64,000 nucleotides of DNA from Anaerostipes sp. Its GTDB lineage: Bacteria; Bacillota; Clostridia; Lachnospirales; Lachnospiraceae. Of the stretch, positions 17,961 through 26,194 are shown piece by piece (position 1 is the first letter of the stretch; every line of letters starts with the position of its first letter). The translations under genes and the position numbers were made by a program. The notes under the pieces are model-generated. The model did not search any database, was not told where the DNA came from, and saw only the letters and a list, made by a program, of their open reading frames with translations. Location: positions 214,879 to 278,878 of the forward strand of contig NZ_JAGZSD010000005.1 in the NCBI RefSeq assembly GCF_018381315.1. The letters are read 5' to 3'.

Positions 17961-19196
17961 ATGGCAGACAAAGGCAACTTAAAAATTCAAGTAAACTCTA
18001 CCATTGGATATATTCCGGTTCAGAATGCCACAGTTTCAATTTCGTATACCGGTGAATCCGATCAGGTGCTAGAGCAGGTCAGTACCAATCAGAACGGACA
18101 GACTGAAGAGATTGCACTGGATGCCCCTCCCGTAGAATACAGTCTTTCTCCGAGCGAAAACCAGCCATATTCAGAATACAATCTGCATGTGACTGCACCT
18201 GACTATGAACCAATCACTATCTCCGGGGCTCAGGTCCTGGCAAATACAAACGGCCTGCAGAATGTAAGTCTGATTCCCTCGGAAACATCAACAACAGATC
18301 TGGATAATATCGTCATAGGACCGCATACTTTGTGGGGTGAATACCCTCCCAAAATTGCCGAGGACGAGATTAAACCTGTCAGTGAAACCGGAGAAATCGT
18401 ATTAAGCCGTGTGGTTATTCCGGAGTTCATCATTGTCCATGACGGACCTATCAGCGACCAGACAGCCCAGAATTATTATGTGCGCTACAAGGATTACATT
18501 AAAAATGTGGCGGCATGTGAAGTCTATTCTACCTGGACACGGGCGGCATTGGAAGCGAATATTCTTGCAATCATGTCCTTCACTTTAAACAGAGTTTACA
18601 CAGAATGGTACAGAAATAAAGGCCATGACTTTACGATCACTTCTTCCACTGCTTATGACCACAAGTGGATGAACGGCAAGACAACATATGATTCCATTAA
18701 TACGATTGTGGATGAAATTTTTGCAAGCTATCTGTCCCGTCCTAATGTACGCCAGCCGATCCTTACCCAATACTGTGACGGCAAACGGGTAACCTGCCCT
18801 GAGTGGATGACACAGTGGGGCTCTCAATATCTGGGGGAACAGGGCTACACTCCAATTGAAATTCTCAGATATTATTACGGAGAAAGCATCTATATTAATA
18901 CTGCGGAACAGATCTCCGGTATTCCTTCCTCATGGCCGGGGCATGATCTGACCATCGGCTCCACCGGTGACAAAGTTCGTCAGATGCAGGAGCAGTTAAA
19001 CCGAATCGCGCAGGATTATCCTTCCATCCCTACGATACCGGTAGACGGCACTTTCGGCCAGCAGACTGCCAATGCCGTAAGGATATTCCAGAATGTATTC
19101 GGTCTGGGCCAGACAGGAGTCGTTGACTATCCTACCTGGTATAAGATCAGTGAGATCTATGTTGCGGTCAGCCGGATCGCAGAACTGAATCCATAG
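17961..19196 (+). CDS. SpoIID-like/peptidoglycan-binding spore protein
   Basis: A 411-residue protein, the first plus-strand gene. Residues about 1-115 form one or two Ig/CnaB-like beta domains (K-I-Q-V-N-S..P-V-Q-N-A-T-V-S-I). The middle (about 155-310) resembles the SpoIID/LytB amidase-enhancer or lytic domain: K-N-V-A-A-C-E-V-Y-S-T-W followed by A-L-E-A-N-I-L-A-I-M-S-F-T. The C-terminus (about 330-395) is a peptidoglycan-binding type 1 domain (G-S-T-G-D-K-V-R-Q-M-Q, V-D-G-T-F-G-x-x-T). No signal peptide is visible, fitting a protein placed in the forespore or spore coat. The role in spore wall remodelling is inferred. Confidence 0.7.
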   Translation: MADKGNLKIQVNSTIGYIPVQNATVSISYTGESDQVLEQVSTNQNGQTEEIALDAPPVEYSLSPSENQPYSEYNLHVTAPDYEPITISGAQVLANTNGLQNVSLIPSETSTTDLDNIVIGPHTLWGEYPPKIAEDEIKPVSETGEIVLSRVVIPEFIIVHDGPISDQTAQNYYVRYKDYIKNVAACEVYSTWTRAALEANILAIMSFTLNRVYTEWYRNKGHDFTITSSTAYDHKWMNGKTTYDSINTIVDEIFASYLSRPNVRQPILTQYCDGKRVTCPEWMTQWGSQYLGEQGYTPIEILRYYYGESIYINTAEQISGIPSSWPGHDLTIGSTGDKVRQMQEQLNRIAQDYPSIPTIPVDGTFGQQTANAVRIFQNVFGLGQTGVVDYPTWYKISEIYVAVSRIAELNP

Positions 19197-19197
19197 C

Positions 19198-19242
19198 AAA
19201 AAAGAGGCAGCGGGAGTTTAAATCCCTCTGCCTTCTCTTTTT
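19198..19242. terminator. Bidirectional terminator between 17961-gene and MerR gene
   Basis: AGGCAG-CGGGA pairs with TCCC-CTGCCT around a short A/T loop (19205-19233), with an A-run on the left and a T-run on the right, so it can end transcripts from both convergent genes. The stop codon of the MerR gene lies inside the hairpin. Confidence 0.85.
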
Positions 19243-20006
19243 AATATCTGTAACTCCAAAAAATATTTGTCTTTGGGCTGTCTGTCAAAATAAAAGTCTG
19301 TTTCAACGATGAGGACTTCCTCCTCTTCTTCCCTTATATGTTCTTCTTCAATTCTGGTCGTATCTGAGACACTGCATTGGTAGGTGCCCTCCGGCAGACA
19401 GAATATCCTGGGATCTTCAATATCTGTCTGCTGTATTTCCATAAATATATAATACAGATCCTCTGTGCCTTTTATATAACGGATAAGACCCTGCTGGTAA
19501 AATACAGTCAATCCCAGCTCCTGGGATAATGAGTACAATTTTGTAATTTCACTCATATAGGCTTTATCATCTGCGGAAGGATATTTCCACGGCAGCGCAA
19601 TAATCATCCTTTTATCTATGGATTTATAATAGAGATCTCTCCCCTTTTTCCGTATTTCATCTGATCCTCTGATTCTCTTTTCCAGTCCGTCTATCTGTGA
19701 CAGTGTCCCCTGTATTTTTGCCGCCTTCTCCTCCGCTTTTTTCCGTCCGTCCTTCAGCAGGCTTTCGACATCCAGATGGTTCTTTTCATCCATATATTCC
19801 TGCATTTCTTTTAAAGGGATATCTAATCCCAGACACAGAAGGATCAGATCCACCATCAGCATCTGATTAATGGCATAGTAACGGTATCCTGTTTTGGGAT
19901 TAATGTATGCCGGCTTCAGAATACCAATTCTGTCATAATACCTTAGTGATTTGATGCCTACTCCTTTCATTTTAGAAACTTCTCCGATCGTTAAATAATC
20001 TTCCAT
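19218..20006 (-). CDS. MerR family regulator with effector-binding domain
   Basis: A 262-residue MerR-type activator. The start at 20006 is preferred, because AAGGAGAAG precedes it by 6 bases. The N-terminal winged helix shows the standard pattern: L-T-I-G-E-V-S-K-M..I-K-S-L-R-Y-Y-D-R-I-G-I-L-K-P..G-Y-R-Y-Y. A coiled-coil dimerisation helix follows (about 75-120). The C-terminal half (about 125-260) resembles the drug-binding GyrI-like domain of BmrR. It is divergent from the MATE exporter gene, so it most likely senses a toxic compound and activates that exporter. Confidence 0.9.
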   Translation of the reverse strand: MEDYLTIGEVSKMKGVGIKSLRYYDRIGILKPAYINPKTGYRYYAINQMLMVDLILLCLGLDIPLKEMQEYMDEKNHLDVESLLKDGRKKAEEKAAKIQGTLSQIDGLEKRIRGSDEIRKKGRDLYYKSIDKRMIIALPWKYPSADDKAYMSEITKLYSLSQELGLTVFYQQGLIRYIKGTEDLYYIFMEIQQTDIEDPRIFCLPEGTYQCSVSDTTRIEEEHIREEEEEVLIVETDFYFDRQPKDKYFLELQILKREGRGI

Positions 20007-20017
20007 TTCACTTCTCC

Positions 20018-20048
20018 TTGACTCTCCCATTATGGGATACTTTATACT
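20018..20048 (+). promoter_or_regulatory. MerR-type promoter of the MATE exporter gene
   Basis: TTGACT (20018-20023) and TATACT (20043-20048) are separated by 19 bases instead of 17, the hallmark of promoters activated by MerR-family proteins through DNA untwisting. The spacer contains the dyad TCCCAT-T-ATGGGA, a fitting operator. A second dyad, TATACttttaGTATA (20043-20057), gives a -10-like sequence on both strands and may serve the divergent merR promoter. Confidence 0.85.
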
Positions 20049-20082
20049 TTTAGTATAACAGAATTTTGGAGGTTTTTATGAA

Positions 20083-21402
20083 ATGAACAAAAATAAATTT
20101 TATCAATTTGTTGTCCCATCGGTCTGTGCATCCATGGTGACCGGATTGTATTTTGTAGTTGACGGTATTTTTGTAGGCCGGGGAATTGGTTCATCCGGGC
20201 TGGGAGCTATTAATCTGGCAGTTCCTTTTATCTGTATCCTGACCGCAGTGGCTATGATGATCGCTATGGGAGGAGCGACTATTACATCCATCTTTATAGG
20301 ACAGGGAAATGATAAAAAAGCTGTTCACTCCTTTATGAACAGTATTTTTCTTGTGTTAATATTTTCAGGTTTTATGACTGTATTTAGTTTTCTTTTTTCA
20401 GATCGTATTGCCGTATTCCTCGGAGCAGAGGGCAGCCTTCTTTCCCTTACTTCAGATTATCTGCGCTATTATATATTATTTGGAATTTTCTTCTGTATGG
20501 CCATGGTGCTTGCGGCGTTTGTCCGCAACGACGGAAGCCCGAGGCTCGGCCTTGTTGGAATGGCAGCCGGTGCATTAAGCAATGTGTTCCTTGACTGGCT
20601 TTTTATTTTTGTGTTACATATGGGAATCCACGGAGCAGCCATCGCATCCGGACTGGGCCAGGTCATTTCCTGCATGATCATGCTTCCCCATTTTGTACGG
20701 GGAAAAGGCAGGCTGAAATTAAAACTCCTGCCCCTGAAAAAGTATTATGCTGTGGAAATTCTCCGCCGGGGCATACCGGAGCTGATTACACAGATGAGCC
20801 AGCCTATCACAATTTTCTGCTATAATCTGATTGTGATCCGGTATCTTGGCAATATAGGAGTCTCTGCATTTTCTGTAGTGTGTTATCTCCTGACCTTAGT
20901 ATTCTGCATCTTTATCGGAGTATCCGACGGAATCCAGCCGCTGATCAGCCGCTCTGTGGGAGAAGGAAAAAAAGAATTGGAAAGGTATTTTTTCCGAAAG
21001 GGGATTATCCTAAACTTTCTTCTGGCTCTTTTCTTATATGCAGTCCTTCTGCTGTTCGGCGAACCGATCGTTCACATATTTAACCGGGAACCCGCTCTTG
21101 TGCGCCTTGCCAGTGAAAGCTTGTCTGTCTATGGAATTTCGTTTTTGTTTGCTGCAGTCAACATGATTTTCACTACCTATCATCTGGCATCCAAGAGAAC
21201 ATCCAGGGCATTGATCATCGCTTCCCTCAGAAGTTTCGTCGTCAATGTAGCCTTTATCTTTCTTCTTCCTTCCGTCTTTGGAAGGCAGGCCCTATGGACC
21301 GGCATCATTGCCGCTGAAGCCGCTGTGACTGCTGTTGCTGTACTTATGATGAAAAAACCGCTGAAGCCTCAGACATATCAGGCAACAGCTGCAGAAAACT
21401 AA
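20083..21402 (+). CDS. MATE family multidrug efflux transporter
   Basis: A 439-residue membrane protein with about 12 hydrophobic segments. It has the MATE opening (Q-F-V-V-P-S-V-C-A-S-M-V-T-G-L-Y-F-V-V-D-G-I-F-V-G-R-G-I-G) and a second, homologous half with G-I-P-E-L-I-T-Q-M-S-Q-P. MATE proteins export cationic drugs in exchange for Na+ or H+. The start uses the second ATG at 20083, since the one at 20078 runs into a stop at once. A TGGAGG site precedes it. Control by the divergent MerR protein is indicated by the 19-bp-spacer promoter. Confidence 0.92.
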   Translation: MNKNKFYQFVVPSVCASMVTGLYFVVDGIFVGRGIGSSGLGAINLAVPFICILTAVAMMIAMGGATITSIFIGQGNDKKAVHSFMNSIFLVLIFSGFMTVFSFLFSDRIAVFLGAEGSLLSLTSDYLRYYILFGIFFCMAMVLAAFVRNDGSPRLGLVGMAAGALSNVFLDWLFIFVLHMGIHGAAIASGLGQVISCMIMLPHFVRGKGRLKLKLLPLKKYYAVEILRRGIPELITQMSQPITIFCYNLIVIRYLGNIGVSAFSVVCYLLTLVFCIFIGVSDGIQPLISRSVGEGKKELERYFFRKGIILNFLLALFLYAVLLLFGEPIVHIFNREPALVRLASESLSVYGISFLFAAVNMIFTTYHLASKRTSRALIIASLRSFVVNVAFIFLLPSVFGRQALWTGIIAAEAAVTAVAVLMMKKPLKPQTYQATAAEN

Positions 21403-21430
21403 CAGATCTATAGTAGTTATAATGAGAAAC

Positions 21431-21469
21431 AAAAATAGAGCCAGGCATTCAAAGCCTGACTCTATTTTT
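21431..21469. terminator. Bidirectional terminator between MATE gene and hppA
   Basis: AAAAATAGAG-CAGGC pairs with GCCTG-CTCTATTTTT. The A-run and T-run on the two flanks let it act for both convergent genes. Confidence 0.9.
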
Positions 21470-21476
21470 ATATCTC

Positions 21477-23453
21477 TTATAAAATTCCGCCGATACTTAA
21501 GAATAACGGTGCAAATACTAATGCTACGATCGTCATCAGCTTGATTAAGATGTTGATAGACGGTCCTGATGTATCTTTGAACGGATCTCCCACAGTGTCA
21601 CCGACAACTGCTGCTTTATGAGCATCGCTGCCTTTTCCGCCGTGATTTCCTTCTTCAATATACTTTTTCGCATTATCCCAGGCTCCTCCGGCATTTGCCA
21701 TGAAGATCGCCATCATAACACCTGATGCCAGGGATCCTACCAACAGTCCGCCGAGTGCCTCTACACCTAACAGAACTCCGATAATCAATGGAGAAACAAT
21801 CGCCATGACACCTGGAAGCAGCATTTCTTTTAATGCCGCTGATGTAGAAATCTCAACACAGGTTTTGTAATCCGGTTTTCCTGTTCCTTCAAGGATTCCC
21901 GGAATCTCTTTGAACTGGCGGCGTACTTCTACGATCATTTCGTTTGCAGTCTTACCTACAGACTGCATTGTGAATGCTGAGAATAAGAACGGAAGCATTC
22001 CTCCGACTAACACACCTACGATAACCTTCGGATCCAGACAGTTGATGGTAGTTAAGCTTACTGCCTGTGAATAAGCGGAGAACAGTGCAAGTGCTGTCAG
22101 CGCCGCTGAACCGATGGCAAATCCTTTACCCATAGCTGCCGTTGTGTTTCCAACTGCATCAAGTTTATCAGTGATTTTACGCACAGACTCATCAAGTTCT
22201 GCCATTTCAGCAATACCTCCGGCATTGTCCGCAATCGGGCCGTAAGCATCGACTGCTACTGTGATACCGGTTGTAGAAAGCATACCGACTGCCGCAAGAG
22301 CTATTCCGTATAAACCTGCAAACTGATAAGCAACGATAACTGCAATACAGATAAAGATGATCGGGAATGCTGTAGATTCCATACCTACTGCAAGTCCTGA
22401 AATAATGGTTGTTGCAGATCCTGTCTCAGACTGGTCTGCAATCTTTTTAACTGCGCCGTAGTCACTGGATGTATAAATCTCAGTAAGCTTACCGATGATA
22501 TTTCCAACAAGAACACCGCCGAGGATTGCCCAGAATGTATCCAGGTTTCCAAAGAACTGACGGCTTAAGAAAAATGCTGCAATTAAAACGATAATACTTG
22601 AGAAGTATGTACCTCCATCTAATGCTCTGTGAGGATTCTGGCTCTTTGTATTGACTACAAAAATAACTCCGAGAATAGATGCGGCAATACCGATGGCTGC
22701 AAGCACTAATGGATATACAGCACCCTTAAGGCTGAATGCAACAACTCCGATTGTAATAGCAGATACAATAGAACCTACATAAGATTCATATAAATCGGCA
22801 CCCATACCTGCAACGTCACCTACATTATCACCTACATTGTCAGCGATAACTGCCGGGTTCCTCGGATCATCTTCCGGGATACCAGCTTCTACTTTACCTA
22901 CAAGATCAGCTCCTACGTCAGCAGCTTTTGTATAAATACCGCCTCCCACACGTCCGAACAGTGCCACAGAAGATGCTCCCAAACTGAATCCTGTCAGCAC
23001 ACTGACGTCTCCAGTAATCTTATAAACCATTGTAACACCGAACAGTCCGAGACCTACTACTGTAAGACCCATTACGGCACCGCCTGAAAATGCGATGGAT
23101 AAAGCTTTGCTCATCCCGCCTGATCTTGCTGCCTCTGCTGTTCTTACGTTTGCCTTTGTAGCTGTGTGCATACCGATATAACCTGCTAATGCAGAAAAAC
23201 ATGCTCCAACCAAAAAGCAGACTGCTGATACCCAACTTTGAATTCCAAGGCCGATTAATACAAATACTACTATACAAAATACCACAAGCAGCTTGTATTC
23301 CGCCCTTAAGAACGCATGGGCCCCTTCGTTGATCGCTCCGGCGATTTCCTTCATCTGATCATTTCCTTCATCAGCACCTTTTACTTTTGACATAAGTGCA
23401 AATGCAACAACCAGAGATAAGATTCCGGCTGCAATCGCAATGTACATTTCCAT
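21477..23453 (-). CDS. hppA: Membrane-bound ion-pumping pyrophosphatase, K+-dependent
   Basis: Couples pyrophosphate hydrolysis to pumping Na+ or H+ out of the cell; 658 residues and about 16 hydrophobic segments. The start at 23453 is preferred for its AAAGGAG at good distance; a GTG at 23471 lies inside that site. The catalytic pyrophosphate-binding stretch D-N-V-G-D-N-V-G-D-V-A-G is intact, as is the C-terminal G-D-T-V-G-D-P-F-K-D-T-S-G-P. The motif G-N-T-T-A-A has alanine where K+-independent enzymes have lysine, so this enzyme should need K+. That subclass is mostly Na+-pumping, but the ion cannot be fixed by eye. Confidence 0.96.
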   Translation of the reverse strand: MEMYIAIAAGILSLVVAFALMSKVKGADEGNDQMKEIAGAINEGAHAFLRAEYKLLVVFCIVVFVLIGLGIQSWVSAVCFLVGACFSALAGYIGMHTATKANVRTAEAARSGGMSKALSIAFSGGAVMGLTVVGLGLFGVTMVYKITGDVSVLTGFSLGASSVALFGRVGGGIYTKAADVGADLVGKVEAGIPEDDPRNPAVIADNVGDNVGDVAGMGADLYESYVGSIVSAITIGVVAFSLKGAVYPLVLAAIGIAASILGVIFVVNTKSQNPHRALDGGTYFSSIIVLIAAFFLSRQFFGNLDTFWAILGGVLVGNIIGKLTEIYTSSDYGAVKKIADQSETGSATTIISGLAVGMESTAFPIIFICIAVIVAYQFAGLYGIALAAVGMLSTTGITVAVDAYGPIADNAGGIAEMAELDESVRKITDKLDAVGNTTAAMGKGFAIGSAALTALALFSAYSQAVSLTTINCLDPKVIVGVLVGGMLPFLFSAFTMQSVGKTANEMIVEVRRQFKEIPGILEGTGKPDYKTCVEISTSAALKEMLLPGVMAIVSPLIIGVLLGVEALGGLLVGSLASGVMMAIFMANAGGAWDNAKKYIEEGNHGGKGSDAHKAAVVGDTVGDPFKDTSGPSINILIKLMTIVALVFAPLFLSIGGIL

Positions 23454-23523
23454 TGTCCAATCTCCTTTCACTTTCCTCTTAAATATAATAATTTGAGTTT
23501 ATGACTTTTAGTCACGTTTTTAT

Positions 23524-23552
23524 ATTATACCAAAGACATTTCAAGAATACAA
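23524..23552 (-). promoter_or_regulatory. Promoter of hppA
   Basis: On the minus strand TTGTAT (23547-23552), 17 bases, TATAAT (23524-23529). The leader of about 70 bases includes a small hairpin GTGACT-AAA-AGTCAT of unknown meaning. Confidence 0.65.
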
Positions 23553-23610
23553 TATTTCAATTAAAAAAAGAGTTCCTTTCATAAAGGAGATCCCCGGCAG
23601 GGCACAGAAT

Positions 23611-23643
23611 AAAAGGCTGGAAGATGAAGTTCACCTCCCAGCC
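23611..23643 (-). terminator. Terminator of ilvE
   Basis: On the minus strand GGCTGG pairs with CCAGCC, followed by TTTTATTCT, starting 8 bases after the ilvE stop. Confidence 0.8.
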
Positions 23644-23650
23644 GAAATAA

Positions 23651-24721
23651 TTATTTGATTTCAACAATCCATCCGTGAGTATCTTTGATCTTGCCCAGCT
23701 GGATTCCGCTTACGGTATCATAAAGCTTGTGGCTCAGCTCGCCGATGCCTCCGTCTTTTACCTGCATGACCTCATCTCCCCAGCGGAACTTTCCTACCGG
23801 TGAAATAACTGCTGCAGTTCCAGTACCCCATACTTCTTCTAAAAGTCCTGCTTTATGGGCTTCGTAGATCTCATCTATGGAAATCCTCTTTTCTTCTACT
23901 TCGTATCCCCACTCTTTACAGAGCTGAATAACAGAATCTCTTGTGATTCCAGGAAGAATGCTTCCGTTTAACTTCGGTGTCACTACCTTTCCGTCAATCT
24001 TAAAGAAGATATTCATGGCCCCTACTTCTTCAATATATTTTCTTTCCACTCCGTCCAGCCAGAGTACCTGAGAATATCCCTCATCATGCGCTTTCACCTG
24101 GGAAAGAATGCTGGCTGCATAATTTCCTCCGGTCTTAGCCTCTCCAATGCCGCCCCGGACAGCCCTTACGTAATCATCTTCAATCCAGATGCTGACAGGA
24201 TCCAATCCTTCCGGATAATAAGGACCTACCGGTGAAAGAATGATAATAAACTTATAGTATCTGGAAGTTTTCAGGCCCAGGAACGGATCTGTTCCGATAA
24301 TAAACGGACGGATATATAAAGAATGGTCCGGCTCATTCGGAATCCAGTCTTTGTCCAGAGCAACTAACTGCTCAATCGCCTGGATGTAGTCTTCTTCCGG
24401 GATTTCCGGAATACACAGCCTGTCAGATGAACGGTTAGATCTCTTGGCATTCATATCCGGACGGAATAAATTAACATTTCCGTTTTCTGAATTGTATGCC
24501 TTCAGTCCTTCAAAGACGCCCTGCCCGTAGTGAAAGATCGTTGCAGCCGGTGACAGTGTAAGATCAGTATATGGAACGATGCGCGGATCAAACCATCCTT
24601 TTTCCTCATCATAGTCCATCACAAACATATGATCTGTAAAAATGGTTCCAAACAGCAGCGGATCATCTTTTCCCGGTTTTTCTTTCGGACATTGGGTCTT
24701 TTCAACTTTGATATCTAACAT
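23651..24721 (-). CDS. ilvE: Branched-chain amino acid aminotransferase
   Basis: Transfers the amino group between glutamate and leucine, isoleucine or valine, using PLP; 356 residues, the length of the type II (BCAT) group. Recognisable parts are F-H-Y-G-Q-G-V-F-E-G-L-K-A-Y near residue 65, R-P-F-I-I-G-T-D, and the PLP-lysine segment G-E-A-K-T-G-G-N-Y-A-A-S. Near the end is E-V-W-G-T-G-T-A-A-V-I-S-P-V-G. It is transcribed alone from its own promoter (24817-24845) and ends in a terminator. Confidence 0.96.
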   Translation of the reverse strand: MLDIKVEKTQCPKEKPGKDDPLLFGTIFTDHMFVMDYDEEKGWFDPRIVPYTDLTLSPAATIFHYGQGVFEGLKAYNSENGNVNLFRPDMNAKRSNRSSDRLCIPEIPEEDYIQAIEQLVALDKDWIPNEPDHSLYIRPFIIGTDPFLGLKTSRYYKFIIILSPVGPYYPEGLDPVSIWIEDDYVRAVRGGIGEAKTGGNYAASILSQVKAHDEGYSQVLWLDGVERKYIEEVGAMNIFFKIDGKVVTPKLNGSILPGITRDSVIQLCKEWGYEVEEKRISIDEIYEAHKAGLLEEVWGTGTAAVISPVGKFRWGDEVMQVKDGGIGELSHKLYDTVSGIQLGKIKDTHGWIVEIK

Positions 24722-24816
24722 GTTATCTCTTCCTTCCTGTTTCTATGTAATTTTTATACCTCAGCATATCGGGCGCAAACACGTCCACCTAAAATACGGT
24801 GTGCCCTTTGGATATA

Positions 24817-24845
24817 ATTATGAAACTTTTTGAATCTTCTGTCAA
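24817..24845 (-). promoter_or_regulatory. Promoter of ilvE
   Basis: On the minus strand a perfect TTGACA (24840-24845), 17 bases, CATAAT (24817-24822). The -35 overlaps the stop codon of folA. The leader of about 90 bases can form a GGGC...GCCC-closed hairpin; I saw no T-box or leader peptide in it. Confidence 0.8.
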
Positions 24846-25336
24846 TCTTTCATCTTCTTATACTTTAAAAATACATACTCAAGGTCGAAATAAGTCTGCT
24901 CCTCGCTCTCCTCAACAACTTTCCATTCTTCCAGTTCATCAAGATTCGGAAAATACGTGTCTGCATCATAGGCATAATCCAGCCTGGTTACATATGCCGT
25001 GTCACAGTAAGGAAGCATCATCCTGTAAATACTCTCACCGCCGATGATAAAAATATCATTTTTATCGTACTTTTTCAGTTCCTCAAACAGTTCTTCTGTG
25101 CTGTGGACTACAGCTGCTCCTCTGCCGTCATAGTCCTGATCTGTTGTCAGTACAATATTGGTTCTCTTTGGCAGAGGCATTCCGTTGGGAAAACTCTCCA
25201 GTGTCTTTCTGCCCATGACAACCACCTTGCCTGTGGTGGTCTGGCGGAACATCTTCATATCGTTGGGGATATGGACCAAAAGCTGGTTCTCTTTTCCTAT
25301 TCCCCAGTTCTTATCTGCATTTACAATTAAATTCAT
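24842..25336 (-). CDS. folA: Dihydrofolate reductase
   Basis: Reduces dihydrofolate to tetrahydrofolate with NADPH; 164 residues, normal for the family. It shows N-W-G-I-G-K-E-N-Q-L near residue 10, the NADPH site G-K-V-V-V-M-G-R-K-T-L-E-S-F-P, and I-I-G-G-E-S-I-Y near residue 100. The gene follows thyA by nine bases with AGGAGAAGG before the start. This pairing makes sense, because thymidylate synthase consumes methylene-tetrahydrofolate and releases dihydrofolate. Confidence 0.97.
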   Translation of the reverse strand: MNLIVNADKNWGIGKENQLLVHIPNDMKMFRQTTTGKVVVMGRKTLESFPNGMPLPKRTNIVLTTDQDYDGRGAAVVHSTEELFEELKKYDKNDIFIIGGESIYRMMLPYCDTAYVTRLDYAYDADTYFPNLDELEEWKVVEESEEQTYFDLEYVFLKYKKMKD

Positions 25337-25345
25337 AACCTTCTC

Positions 25346-26194
25346 CTATATGGCAATCGGAATATCCTTAATCTGTTCTCCTGCCTTGTAATCTTCTATC
25401 TTAATATCATCCAGAGTAAACTCATAAAAATCCTTCACATCCGGATTCAGTGTAAACTTCGGTGCATCATAAACCGGACGCTGAATCAGCTCTTTAATCA
25501 CCGGAATATGCCTGTCATAAATATGGGCATCTGCAATCACATGCACAAACTCTCCCGGCTCCATGCCGCATACCTGGGCAAGCATATAGATCAATACAGA
25601 ATACTGGACAACATTCCAGTTGTTTGCTGCCAGAATGTCCTGGGATCTCTGGTTGAGAATACCATTCAGTACAAGCTTATCCTGTCCCGGTTTTTTCGTC
25701 ACATTAAACGTCATGCTGTAGGCACATGGGTAAAGTTTCATCTCATGCAGATCCTGGTGAACGTAAATATTCGTCATAATCCTGCGGCTGTACGGGTTAT
25801 GTTTCAGATCATAAATCACCCTGTCCACCTGGTCCATCTTTCCCTCTGCATACTGATGCTTCACTCTCATCTGATAACCGTATGCCTTGCCGATGGATCC
25901 GTCTTCATCTGCCCATTCATCCCACACATGGCTCTTTAAATCATGAATGCTGTTGGACTTTCTCTGCCAGATCCAAAGCAGTTCATCCACAGCAGATTTA
26001 ACAAATGTCTTTCTGAGCGTCAGCGCCGGAAATTCTTTGGATAAATCATACCGGTTGACCACCCCAAACTGCTTTATTGTGTAAGCCGGCGTCCCGTCCG
26101 GCCATTTGGGTCTGACTTTCTCTCCCTCTGTGCTGGTGCCGTTGTCTAAAATATCCCGGCACATATTTATAAACAAAGTATCTGCGTAACTCAT
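25346..26194 (-). CDS. thyA: Thymidylate synthase ThyA
   Basis: Makes dTMP from dUMP and methylene-tetrahydrofolate; 282 residues. Visible signatures are the substrate-phosphate loop Y-S-R-R-I near residue 138, the nucleophile in L-Y-P-C-A-Y-S, L-N-Q-R-S-Q-D-I-L-A-A-N-N-W-N and H-V-I-A-D-A-H-I-Y-D-R-H. The usual L-R-K-T segment lies near residue 60. Its ATG overlaps the TGA stop of the upstream membrane protein gene, so translation is coupled, and folA follows directly. Confidence 0.97.
   Translation of the reverse strand: MSYADTLFINMCRDILDNGTSTEGEKVRPKWPDGTPAYTIKQFGVVNRYDLSKEFPALTLRKTFVKSAVDELLWIWQRKSNSIHDLKSHVWDEWADEDGSIGKAYGYQMRVKHQYAEGKMDQVDRVIYDLKHNPYSRRIMTNIYVHQDLHEMKLYPCAYSMTFNVTKKPGQDKLVLNGILNQRSQDILAANNWNVVQYSVLIYMLAQVCGMEPGEFVHVIADAHIYDRHIPVIKELIQRPVYDAPKFTLNPDVKDFYEFTLDDIKIEDYKAGEQIKDIPIAI

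Noticed and set aside
24722..24816. Riboswitch or T-box in the ilvE leader
   Set aside because: Only about 90 bases with one GC-closed hairpin; no T-box sequence, leader peptide or terminator alternative could be seen.
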